A stretch of DNA of 64,000 nt from Pseudoalteromonas galatheae (GTDB lineage Bacteria; Pseudomonadota; Gammaproteobacteria; Enterobacterales; Alteromonadaceae), in NCBI RefSeq assembly GCF_005886105.2, contig NZ_PNCO02000001.1, positions 2,663,001-2,727,000 of the forward strand. Reading direction: 5' to 3'. The notes under the pieces were generated by a model. That model was given only the letters and a program-made list of their open reading frames with translations. It searched no databases and was not told the origin of the DNA. Below, piece after piece: positions 8,619 to 16,921 of this stretch (the stretch's first letter is position 1; the number at the start of each line of letters is the position of its first letter). The position numbers and the translations under genes were made by a program.

Positions 8619-9542
8619 TTAAGCTCTTGGGTGATGCTGCTGATGCAACGTCTTTAAACGTTCACTAGCAACATGTGTATAAATTTGAGTCGTCGACAAG
8701 TCGCTATGGCCAAGCATCATCTGTACAACTCGCAAGTCAGCGCCATGATTCAATAAATGTGTTGCAAAAGCATGACGTAACGTATGTGGCGATAACGGCG
8801 ACTTTACGTCTGCCAAAATAGCATAGTGTTTTATCCGATGCCAAAAAGTTTGTCGTGTCATACCTATACCGCGCTTGGATGGAAAGACAAAATCGGTAGC
8901 ATGCTTGATCATTAAGCCCCGCCCTTTTTTGAGAAATTGTTCAATCCAATGCAATGCTTCTTCACCCATCGGCACTAAGCGTTCTTTGCCGCCCTTACCA
9001 CGCACAAGTACAACAGCTTGTCTCATATTGACTTGTTCCATTCTTAGCCCAACCAACTCAGTCACGCGCAATCCTGTAGCATACAAGAGTTCAAGCATAG
9101 CCTTATCTCTCAGTCCCATCGGGTCATCACAATCAGGGGCATTGAGCAAGGCTTCAACTTCCTGCTCTGACAAGGTTTTTGGCAACGACTGTGTTGTTTT
9201 AGGTTGCGCAATAGTATCCAGCGGCGATTGCGCGATTTGTTTTTCTCGCAGCCAATATAAATAAAATCTCTTCAATGCACTGATAGCTCGCGCGTTACTC
9301 TTTGCTTTTAAGCCCTTGTCTATTCTGTGTGCCAAATAAGCCTCAACGTCCTGACTTGTGATCTCCAGTAAAGAAGACACAGAGGTTTCTGCTTTTATAA
9401 ATAAGAGAAACTTTTCAAGGTCGCTGCGATAGGCTGCAATAGTATTTTCACTGAGCCCTTGCTCCAAAAATAGCGCATCTAAAAAGGCTTCTATATATTG
9501 TGGATCGGACAGTGTATGGGAAGTTGCTTGGTGTTCGCTCAC
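8619..9542 (-). CDS. xerD: Site-specific tyrosine recombinase XerD
   Basis: 307 residues. With XerC it resolves chromosome dimers at dif under FtsK control. The N-terminal SAM-like core-binding domain covers about residues 12-100 (EAFLDALFLEQGLSENTIAA). In the catalytic domain I see Arg in ATGLRVTELVGL, Lys in RGKGGKERLVPM, HTLRHAFATHLL (HxxR), LGHSDLSTTQIYTHV (His and the nucleophilic Tyr). All catalytic residues are present. Position next to dsbC and divergent from fldB matches E. coli and distinguishes it from XerC. Confidence 0.96.
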   Translation of the reverse strand: MSEHQATSHTLSDPQYIEAFLDALFLEQGLSENTIAAYRSDLEKFLLFIKAETSVSSLLEITSQDVEAYLAHRIDKGLKAKSNARAISALKRFYLYWLREKQIAQSPLDTIAQPKTTQSLPKTLSEQEVEALLNAPDCDDPMGLRDKAMLELLYATGLRVTELVGLRMEQVNMRQAVVLVRGKGGKERLVPMGEEALHWIEQFLKKGRGLMIKHATDFVFPSKRGIGMTRQTFWHRIKHYAILADVKSPLSPHTLRHAFATHLLNHGADLRVVQMMLGHSDLSTTQIYTHVASERLKTLHQQHHPRA

Positions 9543-9622
9543 AGAGTACCTGTATTAATTATTAACGTCATGATGTAGACTTGCCACCTATAATACCAGT
9601 CAAATTGAAAGTGATAAATACA

Positions 9623-10147
9623 ATGCAAATTGGGTTATTTTACGGCTCGACAACATGTTACACAGAAATGGCCGCAGAAAAGATTCAAGAAATCATCGGC
9701 AAAGACACAATTACCTTATTTAATATTAAGGACGAGCCGCTAAAACAAGCAGAACAGTTTGACTTCCTCATTTTTGGTATTTCCACATGGGACTTCGGCG
9801 AACTTCAAGAAGACTGGGAGTCTCATTGGGACGATATCGACAGTGTTGACCTTAGCAACAAAGTGATAGCGCTATTCGGCATGGGTGACCAACAAGGCTA
9901 TGGTGAATGGTTTCAAGATGCACTAGGCATGCTACATGAAAAAATTGCCCCACAAGGCGTCACCTTTTTAGGTTACTGGCCAAATTCAGACGAGTATGAA
10001 TTTGAAGCGTCAAAAGCACTTACCGAAGATAAAAGTCAGTTTGTTGGTCTGGCACTAGATGAAGACAGTCAATACGATAAAAGCGACGAACGTATCGCAA
10101 CTTGGATAGAGCAAATCATGACGGAATATACTGAGTTAGCGCTTTAA
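9623..10147 (+). CDS. fldB: Flavodoxin 2
   Basis: 174 residues from the ATG at 9623, the E. coli FldB length; the frame is open upstream to 9581 but the added residues do not resemble the family. The protein carries FMN and transfers single electrons to soluble enzymes. The phosphate-binding loop is [16 protein letters not shown] at the N-terminus. [13 protein letters not shown] and [19 protein letters not shown] are the FMN-flanking loops, and YEFEASKAL plus [19 protein letters not shown] complete the long-chain flavodoxin pattern. Divergent from xerD, as in E. coli. Confidence 0.94.
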   Translation: MQIGLFYGSTTCYTEMAAEKIQEIIGKDTITLFNIKDEPLKQAEQFDFLIFGISTWDFGELQEDWESHWDDIDSVDLSNKVIALFGMGDQQGYGEWFQDALGMLHEKIAPQGVTFLGYWPNSDEYEFEASKALTEDKSQFVGLALDEDSQYDKSDERIATWIEQIMTEYTELAL

Positions 10148-10169
10148 CCTTTCGATGAGTTAGCACACT

Positions 10170-10235
10170 ACCAATTGCATTAACTCTGAAACCTATTTGA
10201 AAGTTGGAATAGTTCATTTACGTAATGCAATTGGT
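10170..10235. repeat. Short palindromic element with 13-bp perfect terminal inverted repeats
   Basis: ACCAATTGCATTA (10170-10182) and TAATGCAATTGGT (10223-10235) are perfect inverted repeats around 40 bp. It sits between the convergent ends of fldB and trmN6. Its ends resemble the ATACCA..TTG..TTAA ends of the 162-bp MITE-like elements elsewhere in the window, so it may be a miniature relative. It might also act as a terminator for both genes. Confidence 0.7.
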
Positions 10236-10250
10236 GTAACGCATTGGCAT

Positions 10251-10952
10251 CTACATTTTTAAATAAAACGCATGGCATAATCTAACATACTCTTTCGTAT
10301 ATTGATTATTTGAGTCATAAATCACCAATACCTCTTCACTGACGCTTTCATAACGCGCTTTGCCTAGCAACATCAAGCGCCTTGAAGGTACTTTATTCGG
10401 TGTTGTGTGAATAATACAACTAGCTGCAAGCCCCAGATTTCTTTTTTCTAATAGCTGCTGAAATAGCAAGCTCTCTTCATAGGGTAAAATTACCGCAAGT
10501 TGCCCAGCAACCGTCGTAAACTTTTCGAAGGCATCAAGCAAAGCATCAAAACTTAGGCTGTCCGTGTGTCTCGCTCTATTTCTCGCTTGATTTTCTCCTT
10601 TCAAACTCGCGTTGAAGTAAGGTGGGTTTGATACCATGAGGTCAAAGCGCAGCTCGCTATCAAACTCTTGTATTGCACAGCGATGTAGCTCAATATCAGG
10701 CCACGGGCTGTGCTTGATATTAAATTCTGCATCCTTTAACGCAGCGTCATCAAGCTCAACTGCATGAACTTTGCTAATTGGACTCCGCTGTTTACACATC
10801 AATGCGATAAGTCCAGTTCCCGTTCCGACATCAATAATCCGGTTGGCTTCAGCGAGTGGAACCCACGCGCCAAGCAAAATACCATCAGTTGAAACCTTCA
10901 TTGCCGCATGATGCTGAGTCACCGAAAATTGTTTAAATGCAAACTGAGACAT
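10251..10952 (-). CDS. trmN6: tRNA1(Val) (adenine(37)-N6)-methyltransferase
   Basis: 233 residues. TrmN6 (YfiC) methylates N6 of A37 in tRNA1-Val using SAM. The Rossmann-fold methyltransferase has motif I IIDVGTGTGLIALM, motif II around VHAVELDDAALKDAEFN, and the N6-adenine catalytic motif NPPY (MVSNPPYFNAS). The N-terminal FKQFSVTQHHAAMKVSTDGI is typical of the YfiC subfamily. Divergent from srmB, the same arrangement as in E. coli. Confidence 0.93.
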   Translation of the reverse strand: MSQFAFKQFSVTQHHAAMKVSTDGILLGAWVPLAEANRIIDVGTGTGLIALMCKQRSPISKVHAVELDDAALKDAEFNIKHSPWPDIELHRCAIQEFDSELRFDLMVSNPPYFNASLKGENQARNRARHTDSLSFDALLDAFEKFTTVAGQLAVILPYEESLLFQQLLEKRNLGLAASCIIHTTPNKVPSRRLMLLGKARYESVSEEVLVIYDSNNQYTKEYVRLCHAFYLKM

Positions 10953-11019
10953 CCTATACCTTTGAGAAAATGCAATAGCAACGTATAATTCCGCTATTGT
11001 CCTTTATTTGTGATGCAAT

Positions 11020-12246
11020 ATGCAATTTACTGAATTTGATTTAGACAGCAAGCTGATTAGTGCGATTAAAAAAATGGGGTTCGATACTCCCACCAGCATT
11101 CAACAGATGGCTATTCCTGAAGCGCTAATTGGCCGAGATATTCTCGCCAGCGCACCAACCGGTACGGGTAAAACCGCTGCATTCTTGATCCCTGCGATTC
11201 AGTATTTGCTTGATTTCCCTCGCAAAGAGCCCGGCTTTGCCCGCGTACTTATCATGACGCCAACGCGTGAACTTGCCTATCAAATACACGAGCAATGTGA
11301 ACTCCTTGCCGCAGGTGTTAACCTTAAAATAGGTGTGGTAACTGGCGGTATTAATTACGGCAGTCACAAAGAAATCTTCGAAAAGAACAATGATATCCTC
11401 ATCGCAACGCCTGGTCGTTTGATGGAATATCTTGAAACCGAGAACTTCCACGCAGAAAACGTTGAGCTACTGATCTTAGATGAAGCGGATCGCATGCTAG
11501 ACATGGGCTTTCGAAAAGAAATGCTACGTATTTGCTCTGAAGCGGTTAACCGTCGTCAGTGCTTTTTGTTCTCTGCAACCCTTGAGGGCGAAAGCGTTGA
11601 GAAGTTTGCTGAACGTATATTACAAGACCCAGCACTACTTGAAGCCACGCCATCACGAAAAGAAAAAGGTAAAATCCATCAGTGGGTTCATCTCGCAGAT
11701 AACTACGAGCACAAGGTTAACCTATTAGCGCAGTTGCTCGATGATGAAGAAGTCACTAAAGCCGTTGTGTTTGTTAAAACCCGCGAAAGACTTGAAACAC
11801 TGGTGGGCGAGCTATTTGCAAAAGGCATTAAAACCACCTGGCTACGTGGTGAAATGCCACAAGACAAACGCATGGCTGCGATGGCAAGTTTTCACAGTGG
11901 CAAGACCAATATCTTAGTGGCAACAGATGTTGCAGCCCGTGGTATTGACGTTGCTGATATCAGCCACGTATTTAACTTTGATATGCCACGCACTGCGGAT
12001 ATTTATGTACACCGCATCGGTCGTACTGGCCGCGCTGGTAAAAAAGGCACTGCGGTTTCTTTGGTTGAAGCTCACGATGTTGAGGTTTTAGGAAAGGTTG
12101 AGCGTTACACCGACCAAAAACTTAAGCGCCGTGTAATTAAAGGTCTTGAACCTAAACATAAAGAAGCAAAAGCACCGAAGAAGAAAAAAGACCCGGTGAA
12201 AATCAAGGCGAAAAAGAAAGCCGCCAAGGTTAAAAAGAAAAAATAA
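11020..12246 (+). CDS. srmB: DEAD-box RNA helicase SrmB
   Basis: 408 residues. SrmB acts early in 50S ribosomal subunit assembly. Q motif FDTPTSIQQMAIP, Walker A APTGTGKT, motif Ia PTRELAY, motif Ib ATPGRL, motif II DEAD, motif III SAT and motif [10 protein letters not shown] are all present. The LLDFPRKEPG insertion and SATLEG are diagnostic of SrmB. The C-terminal tail (last ~45 residues) is a lysine-rich basic extension (KAPKKKKDPVKIKAKKK), probably RNA-binding. Divergent from trmN6 and followed by a strong terminator. Confidence 0.95.
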   Translation: MQFTEFDLDSKLISAIKKMGFDTPTSIQQMAIPEALIGRDILASAPTGTGKTAAFLIPAIQYLLDFPRKEPGFARVLIMTPTRELAYQIHEQCELLAAGVNLKIGVVTGGINYGSHKEIFEKNNDILIATPGRLMEYLETENFHAENVELLILDEADRMLDMGFRKEMLRICSEAVNRRQCFLFSATLEGESVEKFAERILQDPALLEATPSRKEKGKIHQWVHLADNYEHKVNLLAQLLDDEEVTKAVVFVKTRERLETLVGELFAKGIKTTWLRGEMPQDKRMAAMASFHSGKTNILVATDVAARGIDVADISHVFNFDMPRTADIYVHRIGRTGRAGKKGTAVSLVEAHDVEVLGKVERYTDQKLKRRVIKGLEPKHKEAKAPKKKKDPVKIKAKKKAAKVKKKK

Positions 12247-12249
12247 CCC

Positions 12250-12280
12250 AAAAAACCAGCGTCAATACGCTGGTTTTTTT
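12250..12280 (+). terminator. Intrinsic terminator of srmB
   Basis: AAAAACCAGCG-TCAATA-CGCTGGTTTTTTT begins 4 bp after the srmB stop: a perfect GC-containing stem plus a T-run. Confidence 0.9.
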
Positions 12281-12283
12281 ATG

Positions 12284-12611
12284 CTAATTTGGGCAAGAGC
12301 TAATGTGAGTAAACCTTAACTTGCTCTGTTAGATTTGACTGGTAGAACTTAGTTAAATCTAACGTCGTATATGTGCCAATAGCGAGCGGTGGTAACGCCG
12401 CATTAAGTATTTACTTCACTTTCTCAGCTTCGATATTAATAGTGATGGGTGTGACTTATTTTTATCCTCATTTTTATCTCTGACATACTCCAATGGTGGT
12501 TGGTCGTCGAACAACATAACAAGCTTAGTTTTTAACACCTTGTTATTAATGAGGCTTTCAATCTATTTTATCAGAAGCTGTTTTTTGTTTAACGGCCTTG
12601 CTATAAGTACG
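12284..12611. other. Intergenic region without a recognised gene
   Basis: 328 bp between the srmB terminator and the next minus-strand stop. I see no convincing reading frame. ATAACAAG near 12516 and CTTGTTAT near 12539 form an 8-bp inverted repeat around about 15 bases, which could be a terminator for the minus-strand gene or part of an attC-like recombination site. A GTTAAAC (minus strand) also lies about 25 bp after the stop of the adjoining gene. Confidence 0.4.
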
Positions 12612-13082
12612 TTATTTTCTAGCTTTACCAGCTTCTAAAATTGGGAGTCCAGCTTCTGTTGGTATATAAATGCGCTCTCCTTTACCATCTTGTAGCCCTT
12701 TTATCCAAACGTAACGCAGATAAGCTTCGTTGCCTTTAAGCGACTCACCAATAATTTTATTAGCTTCAGCGGCAGCCTTTGCACGTTCGATATCAGCCTG
12801 GCCTTCAGCTTTAGCTTGGACGATTTTCGCCTCACCTTCTGCTTGAGCTAAAGTGACTCGCGCTTTAGCTTGCATCAAAGCTGCCTGCTCTCTCGCTTTG
12901 GCTTCTTCAATTAGAATTTGCTTACTCCACTCAGCTTCTTTCAGAGCAGCGATACCATTCATTTCTAGTTTATAAACTTTGTACTTTGGCCATGCCCAGA
13001 GCGCTAGGACAATTAGAATTACAAAAAATAACACCGAAGCAACAAGGCCGCCAAAAGCAATTGCATTTCTATTTGGGTGCAC
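12612..13082 (-). CDS. Membrane-anchored coiled-coil protein resembling the stalk of SPFH/prohibitin-type proteins
   Basis: 156 residues from a GTG at 13082 preceded by a good SD (AGGAG, 7 bp). Residues 9-32 (ALGGLVASVL-like, FFVILIVLALWAW) are one membrane span. Residues ~48-115 are an Ala/Glu/Lys/Gln coiled coil (EAKAREQAALMQAKARVTLA) that resembles the helical region of band-7/prohibitin proteins. The C-terminus (YLRYVWIKGLQDG, IYIPTEAGLPIL) also resembles the end of such 'membrane protease subunit' proteins. The globular SPFH domain itself is missing. Function unknown. It is co-oriented with the HNH and methyltransferase genes, 125 bp from the former. Confidence 0.75.
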   Translation of the reverse strand: MHPNRNAIAFGGLVASVLFFVILIVLALWAWPKYKVYKLEMNGIAALKEAEWSKQILIEEAKAREQAALMQAKARVTLAQAEGEAKIVQAKAEGQADIERAKAAAEANKIIGESLKGNEAYLRYVWIKGLQDGKGERIYIPTEAGLPILEAGKARK

Positions 13083-13087
13083 GATTT

Positions 13088-13190
13088 CTCCTAGTACTTA
13101 TAACGCTTGTCGTAAACGACACAAAATAGCAGGCTAAAATTAGCAACTAAGGGATGCAAGCCTGCTGTTTTGCATCTCTTGTTTAAAGCG
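13088..13190 (-). repeat. Imperfect nested palindrome between accessory genes (attC-like shape)
   Basis: On the minus strand an outer AACGCTT pairs with AAGCGTT about 80 bp later, and an inner AGCAGGCT pairs with AGCCTGCT, with further AAAA/TTTT pairing outside it. The end reads GCGTTATAAG, close to but not a perfect GTTRRRY core. The geometry (about 100 bp, between co-oriented accessory genes) resembles an integron attC site. No integrase is visible in the window, so this stays tentative; a plain terminator is the simpler alternative. Confidence 0.35.
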
Positions 13191-13207
13191 TTCGTGTTAT
13201 TACGGTA

Positions 13208-14131
13208 TTATTTCGATTCTACAGCTAGTTTTAATTTTCTAATATCGTCAGGAAAAGCAACCAAGTGCATTTTTCGATGACAGTTAGGGCAAAGAGCAAC
13301 TACATTGTCGACAGTATCTAATCCCCCCTTTGACAGCCATTTTATATGGTGAACTTCAAGGAACCAGCGGCCCATTTTTGATTTAAATGGTCCTTTTTGA
13401 TTACACAAATCACAATAACCACCGGCACGCCTGAGAGCAAACTCTTTAACATACTCACTACGTTCATAAGTAGTGCTTGCTGTCTTTGCTCGCTTGGGTG
13501 TTTTTCTCTTTGGGTTTTCGTTGAGAATGCGATTTAATAAGTCATCGTCTGTAAGGAAAGTAGCTTCTGTAAGCTCTCCAGACCTAATTGCTTCTTTAAA
13601 GCTGGCAATTATTTGTAAAAACTTATATAGATTCGTGATAAAATTCTCGTCTTCAACAAAGCCAACCATTATGGCTTTATCCACATCCACACCTGTCATT
13701 ACTTCAGTTAATTCATAAGATGAGCATTTTAGAAAAGCCTGTTTACCTACCCCTTTACACCCTCCACCAAGACCTCCTCTATGAAAAAGAGCCACCTTTC
13801 CATTCTCACTCTTTGCAAAAAAACCAGCTACTTTTCGATTAACTCTGTTCGTAGGGATGTTTATCTCGACTACTATATTATTAGATTTTTTATCACTTAA
13901 ACTTTCCGTAAGTCCAAAACCATTCCAATACCGAGGAGACTTCTCCTCACCATCTATTTCGTAATGTAAAAACCAAAAATCATTATTGTAATGTATCTCT
14001 TTGTCTTTCCAACTCCCCCCGGGAAAACCGATATTAAAGCGCCCTTTGTTCGAAAGACTGTTCTTTAATACTCTTTCAAGAAGTAATTGACATTCCTTGA
14101 TTTCGGCCAAATCTGTTACTGTTTTAAACAA
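13208..14131 (-). CDS. HNH endonuclease-domain protein with uncharacterised N-terminal region
   Basis: 307 residues. The C-terminal ~75 residues form an HNH nuclease module: CDLC and CPNC give a Cys4 zinc site, LEVHHIKWLSKGG has the HH pair, and DNVVALCPNCHRKMH the terminal N...H. It therefore probably cuts DNA. The N-terminal ~200 residues (GFPGGSWKDKEIHYNNDFWFLHYEI region) I do not recognise; they may bind DNA or a modified base, as in McrA-like type IV enzymes. The region is A/T-rich compared with core genes. It lies 55 bp after the methyltransferase gene. A defence role is a hypothesis only. Confidence 0.8.
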   Translation of the reverse strand: MFKTVTDLAEIKECQLLLERVLKNSLSNKGRFNIGFPGGSWKDKEIHYNNDFWFLHYEIDGEEKSPRYWNGFGLTESLSDKKSNNIVVEINIPTNRVNRKVAGFFAKSENGKVALFHRGGLGGGCKGVGKQAFLKCSSYELTEVMTGVDVDKAIMVGFVEDENFITNLYKFLQIIASFKEAIRSGELTEATFLTDDDLLNRILNENPKRKTPKRAKTASTTYERSEYVKEFALRRAGGYCDLCNQKGPFKSKMGRWFLEVHHIKWLSKGGLDTVDNVVALCPNCHRKMHLVAFPDDIRKLKLAVESK

Positions 14132-14186
14132 CTTATGTACTCCCTTAAAAATAGCGTTCTAACGCAGCAGATCGGGTATGAACTTG

Positions 14187-14768
14187 CTATGCATTGCATG
14201 CTATTCCCATTAATACATGCATAGTGCCTTTTTCACTTGCTAACGAAAACTCTTCGGTAACACGTACAAGTGAAAGACCTACATTTGTATAGGCACTTTT
14301 TATCATGTCTTCGGTAAAGCCAAAATCACCATCTTCATTGGCTCGTTTCCAATCCCACTGGACAAATGTCCCTCCTTCTTTTAGAAGAAGCTTAAGCTCA
14401 GACAACGTTTTCTCATAATCTGGAACAAAAGCACAAACGGATGACGCAATAATTAAATCAAAACCGGGCTCAAAAATAGGATGGTTGATTGAGTCTCTTG
14501 AAATTTCGCACGATAGTGAGTTTACATTATGAATATTCTTGTTCTTTAAAACTTCAATCATTTTCGGTGAGGGATCAATAGCAACAACTGAAGATGCGAC
14601 ACGAGCTACTTTTTCAGTTAGTTGCCCTGTTCCACAACCAAAATCTAAAACATTTTTGCCTTCCAGACTTGTAAATTTAGTTAACGAGTCAAAAGCTTTT
14701 TTTGAATATTCGACCACATCTGGATCTGTATCCCAGTCATCAGCATAATCATCCCAACTATCACTCAT
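14187..14768 (-). CDS. Class I SAM-dependent methyltransferase
   Basis: 193 residues from the ATG at 14768, preceded by CAGGAGAATATA (strong SD). The frame stays open to 14825 but that extension lacks an SD. Motif I is VLDFGCGTGQLTEKVA, motif II VVAIDPSPKMIEVL, and a post-motif FDLIIASSVCAFVPDY. This is a ubiE/methyltransf_11-type small-molecule or general methyltransferase. There is no NPPY/DPPY, so it is not an adenine-N6 DNA methyltransferase. The substrate is unknown. Same strand as the HNH gene downstream. Confidence 0.85.
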   Translation of the reverse strand: MSDSWDDYADDWDTDPDVVEYSKKAFDSLTKFTSLEGKNVLDFGCGTGQLTEKVARVASSVVAIDPSPKMIEVLKNKNIHNVNSLSCEISRDSINHPIFEPGFDLIIASSVCAFVPDYEKTLSELKLLLKEGGTFVQWDWKRANEDGDFGFTEDMIKSAYTNVGLSLVRVTEEFSLASEKGTMHVLMGIACNA

Positions 14769-14954
14769 TATATTCTCCTGTATTCCAAATGATTCACGGC
14801 TGCATAAGCCGTTGCAACTAGCCAAAACTAGTTGGCTAAAATTTTGTGGGGCACGAACAAAGCCAACAACAATTACCTCCCCCCCTAACTTGTACCTTCC
14901 TCAGATACCGCCTAAGCGTTAATCCCGCTCTCAAAGGATTGAGGAAACCAAACT

Positions 14955-15835
14955 ATGGCAACAGCCCGTAAAAAACAAATCAGTTTAACTAACATCAAAT
15001 ATTATCACTGTATCTCCCGCTGCGTAAGACGCGTATTTTTATGTGGTAAAGATAAATTTACCGGAAAATCATACGAACACCGCCGGGATCGGGTTGAAGA
15101 AAAGCGCCTGATGTTTGGCTCCGTTTTTTATTGATGTCTGTGCTTATGCCGCGATGAGTAATCATTCACATTGTTTTATACGTTGATGCAAGACAGGCTA
15201 AGCGCTTATCGGATAAATCAGTTGTGACACGGTGGCACAAGCTGTTTAAAGGTAATAGGGTAAGCCAAAAATTTACTGAAGGTGAGTCACTCAGCGAATC
15301 GGAGCAATTGATATTCAATGAACATGTCGCCAAGTACAGAGAAAGGCTAACTGGTTTTGAGAAGGACAGTTTAAATCCCACGCATTACTAGACGAGGCTG
15401 CATTGACTGCTTGTCTCGCTTACGTAGACCTAAGCCAATATTGCCGCAACGCCTGAAACCTCAGACTACACCAGCATCAAAGAACGAATCGACCATGCAA
15501 AGCTGGGAAAACAATCAAAAAGTCTGTTACGTTTTGCGGGCAGCCCACGAAAACGCATGCCTAAAGGCCTGCCCTTTGAAATTAAATCTTATATTGAATT
15601 GGTTGAACTCACAGGCCAATGTATTCGCGCCGACAAGCGAGGCTATATCTTTAAGTCTCAACCCATACTCATTCCACTTAATATAGAGCCTGAGAACTGG
15701 ATAAAACTCACTACGCAGTTTTCTCGGGTATTCCACGGTGCTGTTGGTCGAGAGCGAACAATAACCGCTTACTGCGAAACACTGCAAAAACGACGACGGA
15801 CAAACCTAACAAACTGCGAGCGGTTGTTGGCTTAG
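14955..15835 (+). pseudogene. REP-associated tyrosine transposase (Y1/HUH, IS200-like), heavily frameshifted
   Basis: Starts ATG GCAACAGCCCGT (MATARKKQISLTNIKYYHCI), matching the opening of Y1 transposases of the RAYT group common in marine gammaproteobacteria. The open frame breaks after about 60 codons. Homologous text continues in other frames: FIDVCAYAAMSNHSH (the HUH-like His pair), then RWHKLFKGNRVSQKF, then ALTACLAYVDL, and finally KQSKSLLRFAGSPRKRMPKG to a stop at 15835. At least three frameshifts and an internal deletion before FIDVCAYA are evident, so it is dead. REP-like palindromes of the kind such enzymes mobilise are present at 1730-2077. Confidence 0.85.
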
Positions 15836-16072
15836 CAGAGCAAGCTTTTCAATTCTAAATTTCTAACTATTGTGTTTGCAGAGCGTTGTCGTGCGCGATA
15901 ACCCAGTTTTAGTAAATAGATGCCCATGAGTACCAGTCCTTTATAAATTGCCTTCAAAACTTGATTATAAAGAACTTCTAGCTTAGACAAACCACCCCAA
16001 CATACAAGTTGGGATGTGTAATTTGGAAGCTGAGGTGGGTGTCCTCGTTAAACTCTATGAACTAAGTCGGGG

Positions 16073-16921
16073 TTAATTAAACCGATTTACTTCAATACAG
16101 CTATCCATATCTTTTAAATCACAACCTTTATGATAAAACGCATCACGTTTTTCAGGAGTCGTTGCCATTTTTGCTGCTTGGCGGCAGCCTGAAATATCAC
16201 CAAGTTCACAGCTTTTTGCATAGTATAATGCCGCGCCTTCTTTATCTCGTATACGCTCTAGACCACGCCATGCAAAGTTATAACATGCTTGCGCATCATT
16301 GTTCGTACAACATGCCGTATTTGCTTGCTGCAAAGCACTTGGAAACTTATCAATTTCGACTTGGCAAACTTGAGTCACTTTTTTCGGCATCTTTGGTGGC
16401 ACACTTACAAAAAAGTTTTTGGTCGCGATTTCTTTGTGTTGGTAGGTAACAGATATAGTCCATTTGCCGTTAACAAGCTCATTCGGACTTTCAAACTTCC
16501 ACATCGCAAAATTATCACGACCAAAATATAATGTATCTTTCCATGAAGAGGTTGTTTCTGGTTTTCCATTGATCATGATCTCAGGATGCACAACCGTTAC
16601 GGTAACTGGTACTTTAACCGCGACATAGCCCGTACTGTTTGGGTTTTCAGTCGTGCTATTTATTAGTTGATTCACTCGATAGCTAAAGCCAAAGAAGTTT
16701 CCTAACTCAGCAGGTATGGCAAAGCCTTTTTTGAACTCATACCCTACAAGTTGGTTGTTTTGAAAAAGAGGTTGTGCATGGCCTGACTTTTTAATTTCAG
16801 CACTGCCAAGCTCTATTGTATTTTTAACTACTTCTGTGCTTTCAGAGTTAGAAGAGGTTTTACAACCGGAAATAAAAATCGCTAATGTCGCCAAAAGGAG
16901 GGAAATGATGGTCTTTTTCAT
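16073..16921 (-). CDS. Lipoprotein with DUF3859 domain and C-terminal Sel1-like repeats
   Basis: 282 residues. The N-terminus MKKTIISLLLATLAIFISGC is a lipoprotein signal with lipobox Cys20. Residues ~37-175 match a DUF3859-type beta domain (GSAEIKKSGHAQPLF, GYEFKKGFAIPAELGNFFGF, WKFESPNELVNGKW). Residues ~190-282 carry Cys-containing helical repeats (CYNFAWRGLERIRDKEGAAL, YYAKSCELGDISGC, FYHKGCDLKDMDSC), which resemble Sel1/TPR-like repeats with paired cysteines as in HcpA-like proteins. It is likely attached to a membrane and exposed to the periplasm. No operon partner. Confidence 0.75.
   Translation of the reverse strand: MKKTIISLLLATLAIFISGCKTSSNSESTEVVKNTIELGSAEIKKSGHAQPLFQNNQLVGYEFKKGFAIPAELGNFFGFSYRVNQLINSTTENPNSTGYVAVKVPVTVTVVHPEIMINGKPETTSSWKDTLYFGRDNFAMWKFESPNELVNGKWTISVTYQHKEIATKNFFVSVPPKMPKKVTQVCQVEIDKFPSALQQANTACCTNNDAQACYNFAWRGLERIRDKEGAALYYAKSCELGDISGCRQAAKMATTPEKRDAFYHKGCDLKDMDSCIEVNRFN

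Noticed and set aside
13208..14768. HNH nuclease plus adjacent methyltransferase as a restriction-modification pair
   Set aside because: The methyltransferase lacks DPPY/NPPY and PC/ENV-type DNA methyltransferase motifs and looks like a ubiE-type small-molecule enzyme.
12612..16921. Prophage or genomic island with integrase
   Set aside because: No integrase, structural or packaging genes; only a decayed Y1 transposase is present.
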